A stretch of DNA of 64,000 bases from Streptomyces sp. MJM8645 (GTDB lineage: Bacteria; Actinomycetota; Actinomycetes; Streptomycetales; Streptomycetaceae). This document shows, piece after piece, positions 54,774 to 62,857 of this stretch; within the stretch, counting starts at the first letter, position 1, and every line of letters starts with the position of its first letter. The translations under genes were made by a program, and so were the position numbers. The DNA lies in assembly GCF_001625365.1 (NCBI RefSeq), contig NZ_LJJF01000001.1, forward strand, positions 4,661,001-4,725,000. The letters are read 5' to 3'. Under the pieces are notes generated by a model. It had not been told where the DNA came from and searched no databases. It was given only the letters and a program-made list of their open reading frames with translations.

Positions 54774-56432
54774 CTACTTGGCGCACGCATCGGTGTCGTC
54801 CGCCTGCACCCGCTGGAGGTCCTTCGGTGCCTCGGTCGGGGCCGCCGCCGGAGTGGCGAGGACGTCCTTGCCGAGCACCAGCACCAGCGGGCCCTTCGGA
54901 TCCGCCTTCGGGTCCGGCCGGACGGCGTCGCCCGGCAGGCCGAGCGCGGCGGCCAGGGCGGCGGCCGCGGCGTCCTGCCCGGTCGGGAAGGACACCGTGG
55001 TGGTTGCGGTGACGGGCGCGTCGGGGGCGGTGGTGGCCTTGGCGAAACCCTTGGTGCGGAGCTTTTCCACGGTGGGCCCCGACTGCCCGCGCGTCCCGCT
55101 GCCGTTGCGCACCGTCACCCGGACGTCCTTGGGGTCCACCGTCGGGGCGGCGGCGGTCGGGGTCGCCGGTGCGGTCTCGGGTGCGGCCGTGGCGGCGTCG
55201 GCGGGGGCGGCGGTCTCGGTCAGCGAGCGGTCGCCCGCGACCATCGAGAACAGCTGCCCGGCGTCCGGCTGCTTGAGCACCAGCCGGTCCTTGTCCTTGG
55301 GGTCGTCCAGGACCGGCACGGTGGCGAAGGTGATGTTCTTGGTGTCCACCTTGCTGAGGTCCAGCGCGAGGTCCTTGAGCTTGTCGACGCTGCCGATCCC
55401 GGAGTCCACGGTGAGCGCCTTGGTGGCGGCGTCGGCGAGCTTGTAGAGCTTGCTCGGGCTGGTCAGGGTGTCGTCGCTCTTGATCTTGCGGATCATCGAG
55501 CTGATGAACTGCTGCTGGAGCGGGATGCGGGTGAGGTCGCCGCCGAAGCCGACGGCGTGCCGGGTGCGGACGAAGGCCAGCGCCTCGTCGCCCTGGACCA
55601 CGTGTCGGCCCTTGCTCATCTTCAGGTGCGAGTCCTTGTCGTTGATGTCCTTGGCCGCGCAGACCTCGACCCCGCCGACGGCGCTGGACAGCGTTTTCAC
55701 CGCCTCGAAGTTGACCTGCACGAAGTGGTCGACCCGGATCCCGGTCATCTTCTCGACGGTCTTCCAGGTGCAGCCCGGGTCGCGCCCCTCCTGGCCGAGG
55801 CTGTTGTTGAACATGTCCCGCGCGGAGCCGGGGATCTTCTTGCCGCTGCCGCTCTGGCACTCCGGGATCGGCACCATCAGGTCGCGCGGGATGCTGATCG
55901 CGGTCGCGTTGGAGCGGTCCTTGGAGATGTGGAACAGCAGCGTGGTGTCGGCGTGCCCGACGCTGCCCTCGTTGCCGTACTCGCGGCCGAGGCCCTGCCG
56001 GCTGTCGGTGCCCAGCACCAGGATGTTGAGCGCGTCCCCGGCGGCTTTGGGCCGTTCCTCCTCGTTGCCCAGCTGGACCTTGACGGAGGTCAGGTTGCTG
56101 TTGAAGTGCTGGTACAGGTAGTACGCCCCGCCGCAGCCCGCGACCATCACCAGGGCGCCGGCCCCGGCGGTCCACTTGAGCGCCCGGCGGCGCCGGGTCC
56201 GCTTGGCGGCGGCGGCCGCCCGCCGCCGGGAGTCGCGGCGGCCCGGCCCGGGGACGTCGGCGGTCCCGGTCCCGGCCGACTCGGTGGCCGGCGTCTCCCC
56301 GGGGGCTCTCCGGTCGGCCGTCCGGCGGCGCTGCCCGGGGATGCCGGCGGCCGGGTCGAGGCGGTACTGGCCGGTTTCCGGGTCGCGCGTCCACTGGTCG
56401 GCGGGATCGACCTCCGGTTTGTCCTGCTGCAC
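54774..56432 (-). CDS. LCP family cell-wall ligase with C-terminal LytR_C domain
   Basis: A 552-residue LCP protein. A basic cytoplasmic N-terminus (1-85) precedes one membrane helix (about 88-110, GAGALVMVAGCGGAYYLYQH). The LCP core follows with NILVLGTDSRQGLGREYGN, GHADTTLLFHISKDRSNATA, PRDLMVPIPEC and AFVRTRHAVGFGGDLTRIPL. A Pro/Ala linker leads to a LytR_C domain (about 440-540, VRVTVRNGSGTRGQ). The product joins glycopolymers to peptidoglycan outside the membrane. GTG start with AGGGA upstream. 192 nt separate it from the next LCP gene. Confidence 0.94.
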   Translation of the reverse strand: MQQDKPEVDPADQWTRDPETGQYRLDPAAGIPGQRRRTADRRAPGETPATESAGTGTADVPGPGRRDSRRRAAAAAKRTRRRRALKWTAGAGALVMVAGCGGAYYLYQHFNSNLTSVKVQLGNEEERPKAAGDALNILVLGTDSRQGLGREYGNEGSVGHADTTLLFHISKDRSNATAISIPRDLMVPIPECQSGSGKKIPGSARDMFNNSLGQEGRDPGCTWKTVEKMTGIRVDHFVQVNFEAVKTLSSAVGGVEVCAAKDINDKDSHLKMSKGRHVVQGDEALAFVRTRHAVGFGGDLTRIPLQQQFISSMIRKIKSDDTLTSPSKLYKLADAATKALTVDSGIGSVDKLKDLALDLSKVDTKNITFATVPVLDDPKDKDRLVLKQPDAGQLFSMVAGDRSLTETAAPADAATAAPETAPATPTAAAPTVDPKDVRVTVRNGSGTRGQSGPTVEKLRTKGFAKATTAPDAPVTATTTVSFPTGQDAAAAALAAALGLPGDAVRPDPKADPKGPLVLVLGKDVLATPAAAPTEAPKDLQRVQADDTDACAK

Positions 56433-56624
56433 GGGGGTTCCCTACCTCCGACCGGTCACGGCTCCGGCTCGCCCGTTCGGCGGGCCGATCCGGACACACT
56501 AGACGAGCCGAACGGCTGAATCGTTCCGGTGTGATCTGCGCCATGTCCAGGTAATGGCCGGGTAAAGTCCCCTGGGTGTGCGGGATTTCCGGAAAACCCG
56601 CGCCGACCTGCGGCGCAGCCGCGA

Positions 56625-57935
56625 TCAGTGCTGCGCGCAGGCGTCCACGTCGGCCGTGCGTCCCTCGAAGGTGGGCGAGGCGTCCGCCGAAGGTGACGCC
56701 TTCGCCGGAGCCCCCGCAGCCCCCACGGCCCCGTCCGACCCCGCGCCCGCACCCGCCGCCACCGGACTTGGACTCGGGCTCGCGCCCGCCCCGACGCCCG
56801 CCCCGACACCGACGCCCGCCCCGGCGACGGCACCCGGCGACGGCGCCGAACCGGGCGGCCGGACGGCGACCGACCGGTCGTCCCGCAGCGCGGTGAACAA
56901 CTGGGTGGTCTGCGGCTGCACGAACTCGTCCCGGTCCGAGTCGTACCGGTACGGGCGGCGCGGCGCGGTCAGGAGCACCACGTCCGCCGAGGGGATGTCC
57001 CGCAGGTCCTGGGTGAGGTCGTACAGCGCCCCGAGCGAGGACAGCCCGCCGTCCGCCTTGACCGAGGAGGTGGCCGCGTCCAGCACCGGCCACAGCCGCG
57101 CCGGGTTCAGCAGCACGCCCTGCGACTGCACCTTGCGGATCAGCGCGGCCAGGAACTGCTGCTGACGGCCCATCCGCTGGGTGTCGCTGCCGTCGCCCAG
57201 GCTCTCCCGGGCCCGGACGTAGCCGAGTGCCTGCTCGCCGTGCAGGGTCTGCCGCCCGGCGGGCAGGTCGAGTCTGGCGTCCTTGTCGTGGATCGCCTGC
57301 GGGACGCACACCTCGACCCCGCCGATCGCGTTCACCATCGTCTTGAAGCCGTTGAAGTCGAGGATCACGTAGTGGTCGATCCGGATGCCGCTGAGCTGCT
57401 CGACGGCGCGGATCGAGCAGGCCGCGCCGCCCATTTCGAACGCCCAGTTGAACTGCATCAGCCCGGCCTTGCTGCGGGTGCCGTCGGGCTTCTCGCAGGC
57501 GGGGACGGTGACCATGACGTCGCGCGGGATGGAGACCGCCGTCGCGTGCTTCCGGTCGGCGGCCAGGTGCAGCAGGATCGTGGTGTCCGAGCGCTGGGTG
57601 CCCGGCTCGCCGCCGTACGAGGAGTTGGTGCCGGAGCGGTCGTCGCTGCCGATCAGCAGGATGTTCTCGGAGCCCTTGGCCCCGGCGGTCCGGCTCGGCC
57701 GCTCGGCCTCCAGCCGGGCGAGCAGTCGGTCGGTGGCCGAGTCGGTGCGGATGTTGCCGTCCAGCGTGCGGTAGGCGATCCAGAGCAGTGCCCCGGTGGC
57801 GACCAGCAGGAACGCGACGACGCCGGCGGTGATCATCAGCCACCGCCGGCGCCGACGCGGGCGTCCGGGTTCGGAAGGGTGCGCATCCGTCGGGGGCGGG
57901 TCGGTCGGGGGGTGCGCGGTGTCGTCCTCGGCCAT
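56625..57935 (-). CDS. LCP family cell-wall ligase
   Basis: A 436-residue LCP protein without a LytR_C domain. After a 30-residue cytoplasmic stretch and a membrane helix (LMITAGVVAFLLVATGALLW) the core shows ENILLIGSDDRSGTNSSYGG, QRSDTTILLHLAADRKHATA, PRDVMVTVPAC and GYVRARESLGDGSDTQRMGR. The C-terminal 70 residues are Ala/Pro/Gly-rich with alternating A-G-V-G repeats, probably a wall-spanning tail, ending in a single Cys. Probably cotranscribed with the LCP gene downstream. Confidence 0.93.
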   Translation of the reverse strand: MAEDDTAHPPTDPPPTDAHPSEPGRPRRRRRWLMITAGVVAFLLVATGALLWIAYRTLDGNIRTDSATDRLLARLEAERPSRTAGAKGSENILLIGSDDRSGTNSSYGGEPGTQRSDTTILLHLAADRKHATAVSIPRDVMVTVPACEKPDGTRSKAGLMQFNWAFEMGGAACSIRAVEQLSGIRIDHYVILDFNGFKTMVNAIGGVEVCVPQAIHDKDARLDLPAGRQTLHGEQALGYVRARESLGDGSDTQRMGRQQQFLAALIRKVQSQGVLLNPARLWPVLDAATSSVKADGGLSSLGALYDLTQDLRDIPSADVVLLTAPRRPYRYDSDRDEFVQPQTTQLFTALRDDRSVAVRPPGSAPSPGAVAGAGVGVGAGVGAGASPSPSPVAAGAGAGSDGAVGAAGAPAKASPSADASPTFEGRTADVDACAQH

Positions 57936-57971
57936 GGCAGGGATCCCTACCCGCCCGGCCCGACCCGGGGG

Positions 57972-58763
57972 TTACCCGAGGCGCAGTGTCACCCGTTCGG
58001 ATTCGGTCCGCTTCTCCCACTGCTCGGGGTCGAGCCCCTGCGAGTTGCGGCACAGCACCACCGAGGCGCCGGCCGCCAGCGGCGCCAGCAGACCGGCCTC
58101 CAGGCCGGTCCAGTCGTCGAACGAGAAGGTGGACAGCACCCGGTCGCCGGGCTTCAGTCCGAGCCGGGCGGCCCCCTCCCGGGCCAGCGCGACGGTCTGC
58201 TCGCCGGTCAGCTTCAGCGGCAGCCCGTCCACAGCGGTCTCCAGTGCGTGGCCGTCCGGGGCGACGGGCGAGTACGGCGCGAAGCGGTCGCCCTGGCCGG
58301 GCACCTCGGCGGCGTAGTCGAGGAAGCCGTCGGGGCGCTGCGGGAAGCGTCCGCCGAGCGGGCGCAGGGCCAGGGCCACCCGCTCGCCCTCGCAGGCGTG
58401 GGCGGCCGCCAGTCCGTCCGGGCCGCTGACCACCAGGTCGGCGGCGGCCGGGTCGCCGCCGGGCACCACCGCCACCCCGACCGACCAGCAGGCCAGCAGC
58501 CAGACGGCGCTCTGCCAGTGGGCGGGGAGCAGCAGTACGGCCCGGTCGCCCGGGCCGGCGTTCAACTCGTCCTGGAGGAGGTTGGCCGTCTTGGCCACCC
58601 AGTTGTCGAAGGTCCGGGCGGACAGTTCCACCCGTTCACCGGTGGCGTCGTCGTAGAAGGTGACCAGCGGGGCCGCGGGATCGACCGTGGACGTGCCGCC
58701 TCGCAGATATGCGTGCAGCAGTTCGACGGGGGTGCGGGCATCGGCAGCGAAATGCGCAGTCAT
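57972..58763 (-). CDS. TIGR03089 family protein (AMP-binding-like fragment fold)
   Basis: A 263-residue actinobacterial protein resembling the N-terminal part of AMP-dependent synthetases. VTFYDDATGERVELSARTFDNWVAKTANLL is the opening pattern (quoted in parts: ELSARTFDNWVAKTANLL) and GPGDRAVLLLPAHWQSAVWL follows. It lacks the adenylation P-loop and C-terminal lid, so it is probably not an active ligase. Its regular association with LCP and PGRP genes in actinomycetes, recalled from memory, hints at an envelope role. Divergent from the amidase gene. Confidence 0.88.
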   Translation of the reverse strand: MTAHFAADARTPVELLHAYLRGGTSTVDPAAPLVTFYDDATGERVELSARTFDNWVAKTANLLQDELNAGPGDRAVLLLPAHWQSAVWLLACWSVGVAVVPGGDPAAADLVVSGPDGLAAAHACEGERVALALRPLGGRFPQRPDGFLDYAAEVPGQGDRFAPYSPVAPDGHALETAVDGLPLKLTGEQTVALAREGAARLGLKPGDRVLSTFSFDDWTGLEAGLLAPLAAGASVVLCRNSQGLDPEQWEKRTESERVTLRLG

Positions 58764-58867
58764 GGTGCGCCCCAGCCTACGGCCTTCGAGTGGGCCGTCG
58801 GGAGGGGTGGCGGACCGGGCGCGAGGCGACGTGGCGAGTGGCCCGATTTGCCGCCACCATCCGGTTT

Positions 58868-59980
58868 ATGCGCCTTTCCCTCCCGGCCGCCGTGCTCGCC
58901 GGCTGCACCGTCGCCCTGCTCCTCCAGCCCGCCGCCACCGCCGGCCCGGCCGACCCCGACGGCGCCCGGCGCCGCGGCTCCGCCGGCGGCGGGTCGGTCA
59001 CCTCGCTGCCGCTCGGCCCCGGCCCGGCCCTGGCGCCGCGCACCACCCGGCCGTTCGAACTCCTCGGCGTCGGCTGGGACGGCCCGGCGGACGCGCTGGC
59101 CGGCGGCGCCGTCCGGGTCCGCACCCGGGACGCGGCCACCGGCCGCTGGGGCGACTGGCACGACCTGGAGGCCGACACCGAGGACGGCCCCGACCTCGCC
59201 CCGCGCGGCGCCACCGCGCCCCTGTGGACCGGCCGCAGCGACGGCGTCGCCGTCGAGGTGCGCCCCGGCCCCGCCGGGCCCCCGCCCGGCCTGCGGCTCG
59301 ACCTGGTCGACCCCGGCCAGGGTGCGCCCGCGCCCGCCGCCCGGGTCCTGCCCCGCCGCCCTGCCGACGGCCACCAGGCCCCGCGCCCCGCCATCGTCAC
59401 CCGGGCCGGCTGGGGCGCGGACGAGTCCCTGCGCGACCAGACCTTCGAGTACACCGGCCCGGTCCACGAGGTGTTCGTCCACCACACCGCCACCGCCACC
59501 GACTACGCCTGCTCCGACGCCCCCCGGGTGATCAGGTCGATCTACCAGTACCACGTTCAGAGCAGCGGCTGGCGGGACATCGGCTACAACTTCCTGGTCG
59601 ACCGCTGCGGCACCGTCTACGAGGGCCGGGCCGGCGGCGTCGACCAGCCCGTCCACGGCGCCCACACCCTCGGCTTCAACACCGACTCGGCCGGCGTCGC
59701 CGCCATCGGCACCTACGTCGGCGACGCCCCGCCCCAGCCCCTCCTGGACGGCCTCGCCGCCATCGCCGGCTGGAAGCTCGGCCTCACCGGCCACCCCGCC
59801 GACGGCCGCACCAAGCTCACCTCCGCCTCCGACGCCAGCCGCTACCCCAAGGGCACCGTCGTCGACTTCGACGCCGTCTCCGGCCACCGCGACGCCTTCA
59901 ACACCGAGTGCCCCGGCAACGCCCTCTACGCCCGGCTCCCCGCCCTCCGCACGGCCGCGGCCCACCTCCAGACCCCCTGA
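58868..59980 (+). CDS. secreted peptidoglycan recognition protein / N-acetylmuramoyl-L-alanine amidase
   Basis: A 370-residue secreted amidase. Residues 1-30 are a signal peptide (RLSLPAAVLAGCTVALLLQPAATA). Residues 60-170 form a beta-rich domain (WGDWHDLEADTEDG). The PGRP/Amidase_2 domain follows (about 175-360): RAGWGADESLRDQ, HEVFVHHTATATDYAC (first zinc His), IGYNFLVDRCGTVYEGRAGG, and SGHRDAFNTECPGNALYARL (His and Cys zinc ligands). It cleaves the amide bond between MurNAc and L-Ala. CACCAT lies seven bases before the ATG and no ribosome binding site is visible. Confidence 0.93.
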   Translation: MRLSLPAAVLAGCTVALLLQPAATAGPADPDGARRRGSAGGGSVTSLPLGPGPALAPRTTRPFELLGVGWDGPADALAGGAVRVRTRDAATGRWGDWHDLEADTEDGPDLAPRGATAPLWTGRSDGVAVEVRPGPAGPPPGLRLDLVDPGQGAPAPAARVLPRRPADGHQAPRPAIVTRAGWGADESLRDQTFEYTGPVHEVFVHHTATATDYACSDAPRVIRSIYQYHVQSSGWRDIGYNFLVDRCGTVYEGRAGGVDQPVHGAHTLGFNTDSAGVAAIGTYVGDAPPQPLLDGLAAIAGWKLGLTGHPADGRTKLTSASDASRYPKGTVVDFDAVSGHRDAFNTECPGNALYARLPALRTAAAHLQTP

Positions 59981-59999
59981 CGCACCCCACCGCACCGCC

Positions 60000-60491
60000 C
60001 TACGCCGGCCCCGGCCCCCGCCCGACCAGCCCCCGCAGCTCCGCCGTCAACGCCGCCGCCAGATCCGGCCGGAGGTCGTAGCGCGCCGGCGTGTTCTGCA
60101 GCAGCCCGATCCGCCAGCCCGCCCCGGCGTTCACCGCGATCACCGTCTGCACCGCGTTGAGCGCCGGGTCCAGGTCCTCCGCGGCGTCCGGCACCAGCCC
60201 CGCGACGGCGTCCAGTTGCGCCACCCCGGGCCCCAGCGCGCGGACCCGGCGCACCCTGGCCACGTACTCCGGCGTCGCGTGGTCGGCGAAGAGCCGCCCC
60301 AGTTCGGCGGCGATCACCGACCGCCCGCAGTGCCGGGTGCCGTCGAAGCCGATCACCTCCCCGTCCTCGGCGAACGGCCCGGCGAAGGCCGAACCGTCCT
60401 GCTGGTTCCACCCCTCCAGCGCCCGGTGGTACAGCGCCCGCACCGCGTTCTCGTCCCCGGAGGACAGCTCCGGCAGCCGCGTATCGTTCAT
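60000..60491 (-). CDS. SgcJ/EcaC family SnoaL-like protein
   Basis: A 163-residue NTF2/SnoaL-fold protein. ENAVRALYHRALEGWNQQDG and FAGPFAEDGEVIGFDGTRHC form the cone-like cavity signature of the SgcJ/EcaC group, followed by VIAAELGRLFADHATPEYVA. The biochemical role of the group is unclear; members occur in enediyne clusters but also widely elsewhere. A short GGGGAT lies directly against the ATG. The C-terminal tail is Gly/Pro-rich. Convergent with the amidase gene and divergent from the glycosylase gene. Confidence 0.85.
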   Translation of the reverse strand: MNDTRLPELSSGDENAVRALYHRALEGWNQQDGSAFAGPFAEDGEVIGFDGTRHCGRSVIAAELGRLFADHATPEYVARVRRVRALGPGVAQLDAVAGLVPDAAEDLDPALNAVQTVIAVNAGAGWRIGLLQNTPARYDLRPDLAAALTAELRGLVGRGPGPA

Positions 60492-60545
60492 ATCCCCATG
60501 GTCGACGAAGGCGGTGGAGCCGGACAGCGGAGGAGGTGCGCGGCG

Positions 60546-61463
60546 GTGACGGGCGAGTCGGTACGGCGTTGGCGGCCGGGTTTCCCGCTGGACGTCGCCC
60601 GGACGCTGCTGCCGCTGCGCCGGGGCCCCGCCGACCCGGCGTACCGCACCACCGGCGACGGCGCGCTCTGGCGGGCGTCCCGGACCCCGGCCGGGATCGG
60701 CACGCTGCGGGTGCTGGCGCGCCCGGCGGCCGGCGAGGTGGAGGCGACGGCCTGGGGCCCGGGTGCGCCGTGGCTGCTGGAGCGGCTGCCGGTGCTGCTG
60801 GGCGCGCAGGACGATCCGGAGGCCCTGGTGCTGCCGCCCGGCCCGCTGCGGGACGCCCAGCGCCGCACCGCCGCGGTCCGCCTCACCCGCACCGGGCTGG
60901 TCCTGGAGTCCCTCGTCCCGGCGATCCTGGAACAGAAGGTGACCACCGACGAGGCCTACCGCGCCTGGCGCACCCTGCTACGGGACTTCGGCACCGCGGC
61001 GCCGGGCCCGGCCGAGGGCATGCGGGTGGCGCCGTCGGCCCGGGAGTGGGCGCTGGTGCCGAGCTGGGAGTGGCACCGCGCGGGGGTGGACCCGAAGCGC
61101 TCGGCGACGGTCATGCGCGCCGTCCGGCTGGCGCCCCGGCTGGAGGAGGCCGCCGCGATGGACCACGCCGAGGCCTTCGCCCGGCTCACCGCCGTCCCGG
61201 GGATCGGCCCCTGGACGGCCGCCGAGACCCTGCAGCGCAGCAACGGCGACCCGGACGCGGTCTCGGTCGGCGACTTCCACCTGCCCAACCTGGTCGGCTG
61301 GGCCCTGGCCGGCCGCCCCCGCAGCGACGACGCCCAGATGCTCGCCCTGCTGGAGCCCTACCGCCCGCACCGCCACCGCCTCTGCCGCCTCCTGCTGGCC
61401 ACCACCCCCCACGCCCCCCGCTACGGCCCCCGCCTCACCCCCAACGACCACCGGCGGCGATGA
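60546..61463 (+). CDS. AlkA-like DNA glycosylase (HhH-GPD superfamily)
   Basis: A 305-residue DNA-repair protein similar to 3-methyladenine DNA glycosylase II. The N-terminal 100 residues are the beta-rich lobe. VLESLVPAILEQKVTTDEAYRAW starts the helical domain; FARLTAVPGIGPWTAAETL is the helix-hairpin-helix; SVGDFHLPNLVGWAL contains the catalytic Asp near residue 243. GGAGGAGG lies eight bases before GTG 60546. Its last codons (HRRR, stop) are copied as a 35-bp fragment at 62236-62270, evidence of duplication with the following toxin-antitoxin unit. Confidence 0.9.
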   Translation: MTGESVRRWRPGFPLDVARTLLPLRRGPADPAYRTTGDGALWRASRTPAGIGTLRVLARPAAGEVEATAWGPGAPWLLERLPVLLGAQDDPEALVLPPGPLRDAQRRTAAVRLTRTGLVLESLVPAILEQKVTTDEAYRAWRTLLRDFGTAAPGPAEGMRVAPSAREWALVPSWEWHRAGVDPKRSATVMRAVRLAPRLEEAAAMDHAEAFARLTAVPGIGPWTAAETLQRSNGDPDAVSVGDFHLPNLVGWALAGRPRSDDAQMLALLEPYRPHRHRLCRLLLATTPHAPRYGPRLTPNDHRRR

Positions 61464-61465
61464 AC
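61431..61465. repeat. repeat A: 3' end of alkA, original copy
   Basis: 35 bases from within the last codons of alkA to two bases after its stop. The copy at 62236-62270 is identical at 34 positions. Confidence 0.95.
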
Positions 61466-61476
61466 TACGCCGTAGT
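61464..61476. promoter_or_regulatory. operator-like dyad before the Phd/PIN pair
   Basis: ACTAC-GCC-GTAGT, perfect five-base arms, 13 nt before the antitoxin ATG. Antitoxins of this class usually bind such a dyad to repress their own operon. Confidence 0.5.
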
Positions 61477-61488
61477 ACACTGCCTCGC

Positions 61489-61743
61489 ATGGAAGCAACC
61501 ATGCGGGAGCTGAACCAGCAGACGGCCAGGGTGATAGGAGCCGTCGAGCGGGGCGAGACCGTCACCGTCACCAAGGACGGCAGGCATGTGGCCACCATCC
61601 TGCCGCCGAGCCTGGCCGCACCCGTCTACCCCTTCCGGACCGATCCGATGGGGGAGGAGCTCGACGACATGCCGGTCATCCCCGGCGGCGGCGGGCGCAT
61701 TCTGGCCGACCTCGACCAGCACATGGAAGGATTCGGCAGGTGA
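61489..61743 (+). CDS. Phd/YefM-type antitoxin
   Basis: An 84-residue prevent-host-death-type antitoxin. MRELNQQTARVIGAVERGET and VTVTKDGRHVATILPP form the DNA-binding Phd fold; the C-terminal 35 residues, ending HMEGFGR, would wrap the toxin. ATG 61489 or 61501 (MRELNQQ) may be used. It overlaps the PIN toxin gene by four bases (GTGA). Confidence 0.9.
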   Translation: MEATMRELNQQTARVIGAVERGETVTVTKDGRHVATILPPSLAAPVYPFRTDPMGEELDDMPVIPGGGGRILADLDQHMEGFGR

Positions 61744-62186
61744 CCGACGTCGCGGTGGTCGGTGACACCGGCGCCCTGCTCGCCGCATACGCCGGTGAGG
61801 AACCCGACCACGACGCCTGCCTGAAGGCCTTGCGTACGGTCGGCCATCTGGTCATCTCGCCGCTGGTGCTGGCCGAGCTGGACTACCTCGCGCACCGGAC
61901 ACTCGGAGCCGCGATGGCGATGCGCGTTCTGGACGACATCATCGACCGATGTGCGATCGGCCGCTTCGAGGTGCCCGAGGTGGGTGCGCACCTTGCCACC
62001 GCGCGGGCGGTCATGCGGCAGTACCCGGACCTGGACATCGGCCTGACCGACGCCATCAACGTCGCGCTGGCCGCGGAGTTCAGGACCGACGCCGTGCTGA
62101 CCGTCGACCGTCGCCACTTCCGTGCGATCAGGCCACTGACCAACCACAAGGCCTTCCGGCTGCTGCCGGACGACCTCGACGGCTGA
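61740..62186 (+). CDS. PIN-domain (VapC-type) toxin
   Basis: A 148-residue PIN ribonuclease. The acidic cluster is visible: VVGDTGALLAAY (first Asp), LVLAELDYL (Glu), LTDAINVALA (Asp) and LTVDRRHFRAI (last Asp). VapC toxins cut specific tRNAs or rRNA when the antitoxin is degraded. GTG start coupled to the antitoxin stop. All active-site residues are present, so it is probably functional. Confidence 0.92.
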   Translation: MTDVAVVGDTGALLAAYAGEEPDHDACLKALRTVGHLVISPLVLAELDYLAHRTLGAAMAMRVLDDIIDRCAIGRFEVPEVGAHLATARAVMRQYPDLDIGLTDAINVALAAEFRTDAVLTVDRRHFRAIRPLTNHKAFRLLPDDLDG

Positions 62187-62192
62187 TCCTCA

Positions 62193-62238
62193 CCGCACCT
62201 CGATGAAGGTGTCGGCGCCGCGGTCCGGGCGTTCGCGC
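62193..62238. repeat. repeat B': detached copy of the fbiB 3' end
   Basis: 46 bases matching 62861-62906 at 45 positions. Read on the minus strand it encodes the FbiB C-terminus (ADTFIEVR) but is cut off from any gene. Its last three bases (CGC) overlap repeat A'. Confidence 0.95.
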
Positions 62239-62270
62239 CTCACCCCCGACGACCACCGGCGGCGATGAAC
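62236..62270. repeat. repeat A': detached copy of the alkA 3' end
   Basis: 35 bases matching 61431-61465 at 34 positions, including the alkA stop codon, directly abutting repeat B' with a three-base overlap. The B'-A' join is the scar of a tandem duplication. Confidence 0.95.
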
Positions 62271-62287
62271 CGGAAGCGCCGTGCGGT

Positions 62288-62305
62288 GTACACGCCGATG
62301 TGTAC
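62288..62305. promoter_or_regulatory. operator dyad before the RelBE-type pair
   Basis: GTACAC-GCCGAT-GTGTAC, perfect six-base arms, nine nt before the antitoxin ATG; likely autoregulatory site. Confidence 0.7.
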
Positions 62306-62314
62306 GCTTGATGC

Positions 62315-62587
62315 ATGACTGACGCACTGAGCATCCGGGAACTGCGTGCGAACCTCGCCGAGGTGGTCACCCAGGCCGAGGCCGGCGAGATCACCGTGAT
62401 CACTCGGAAGGGCGAGCGGGTCGGAGCGGTCGTGCCGATCGAGATCCTCGATGCCATCGAGGATGCCGCCGACGAACTGCTCGCCCGTGAGGCCGAGCAG
62501 CACCGGAACGATCCCACCGTGACCATGGCCGAGCTCCTGGCCGACCTGTTCGACTCGCCCAAGGACTCCTCCGGGAGCGCTGCGTGA
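62315..62587 (+). CDS. Phd/RelB-type antitoxin
   Basis: A 90-residue antitoxin. LSIRELRANLAEVVTQAEAGE and ITVITRKGERVGAVVPIEIL form the Phd/YefM DNA-binding fold, and the acidic C-terminal tail (MAELLADLFDSPKDS) would neutralise the toxin. The family is the same as the first antitoxin but the sequence is clearly different. Overlaps the toxin gene by four bases. Confidence 0.9.
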   Translation: MTDALSIRELRANLAEVVTQAEAGEITVITRKGERVGAVVPIEILDAIEDAADELLAREAEQHRNDPTVTMAELLADLFDSPKDSSGSAA

Positions 62588-62853
62588 AGTACGCGTTCCG
62601 CTTCACCTCGCACGCCAGGCGCCAGCTGCGTGACATCAGCCAGGTCGATGCGATGCGGATCCTCACCGCACTCACCGTTCTCGGCGAGGACCCTTACGCC
62701 GATGGCCCGGATGTCAAGAAGCTGGCGGGTCACGACGGCCTCTACCGCCTCCGCGTCGGCGTCTACCGTGTGGCCTACGAGATCCACGACGGCGTGTTGG
62801 TGATCCTCGTGGTGGCCGTTGGCAATCGCCGCGAGATCTATCGCGGTCTCTGA
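62584..62853 (+). CDS. RelE/ParE-type toxin
   Basis: An 89-residue RelE-like toxin. FRFTSHARRQLRDISQVDAM, KKLAGHDGLYRLRVGVYRVAYE and VVAVGNRREIYRGL are the family pattern (R-L-R-x-G-x-Y-R and the C-terminal H/N-R-R-x-x-Y). RelE proteins cleave mRNA in the ribosome. GTG start coupled to the antitoxin. The stop is five bases from the end of the convergent fbiB gene. Confidence 0.92.
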   Translation: MKYAFRFTSHARRQLRDISQVDAMRILTALTVLGEDPYADGPDVKKLAGHDGLYRLRVGVYRVAYEIHDGVLVILVVAVGNRREIYRGL

Positions 62854-62857
62854 ACCG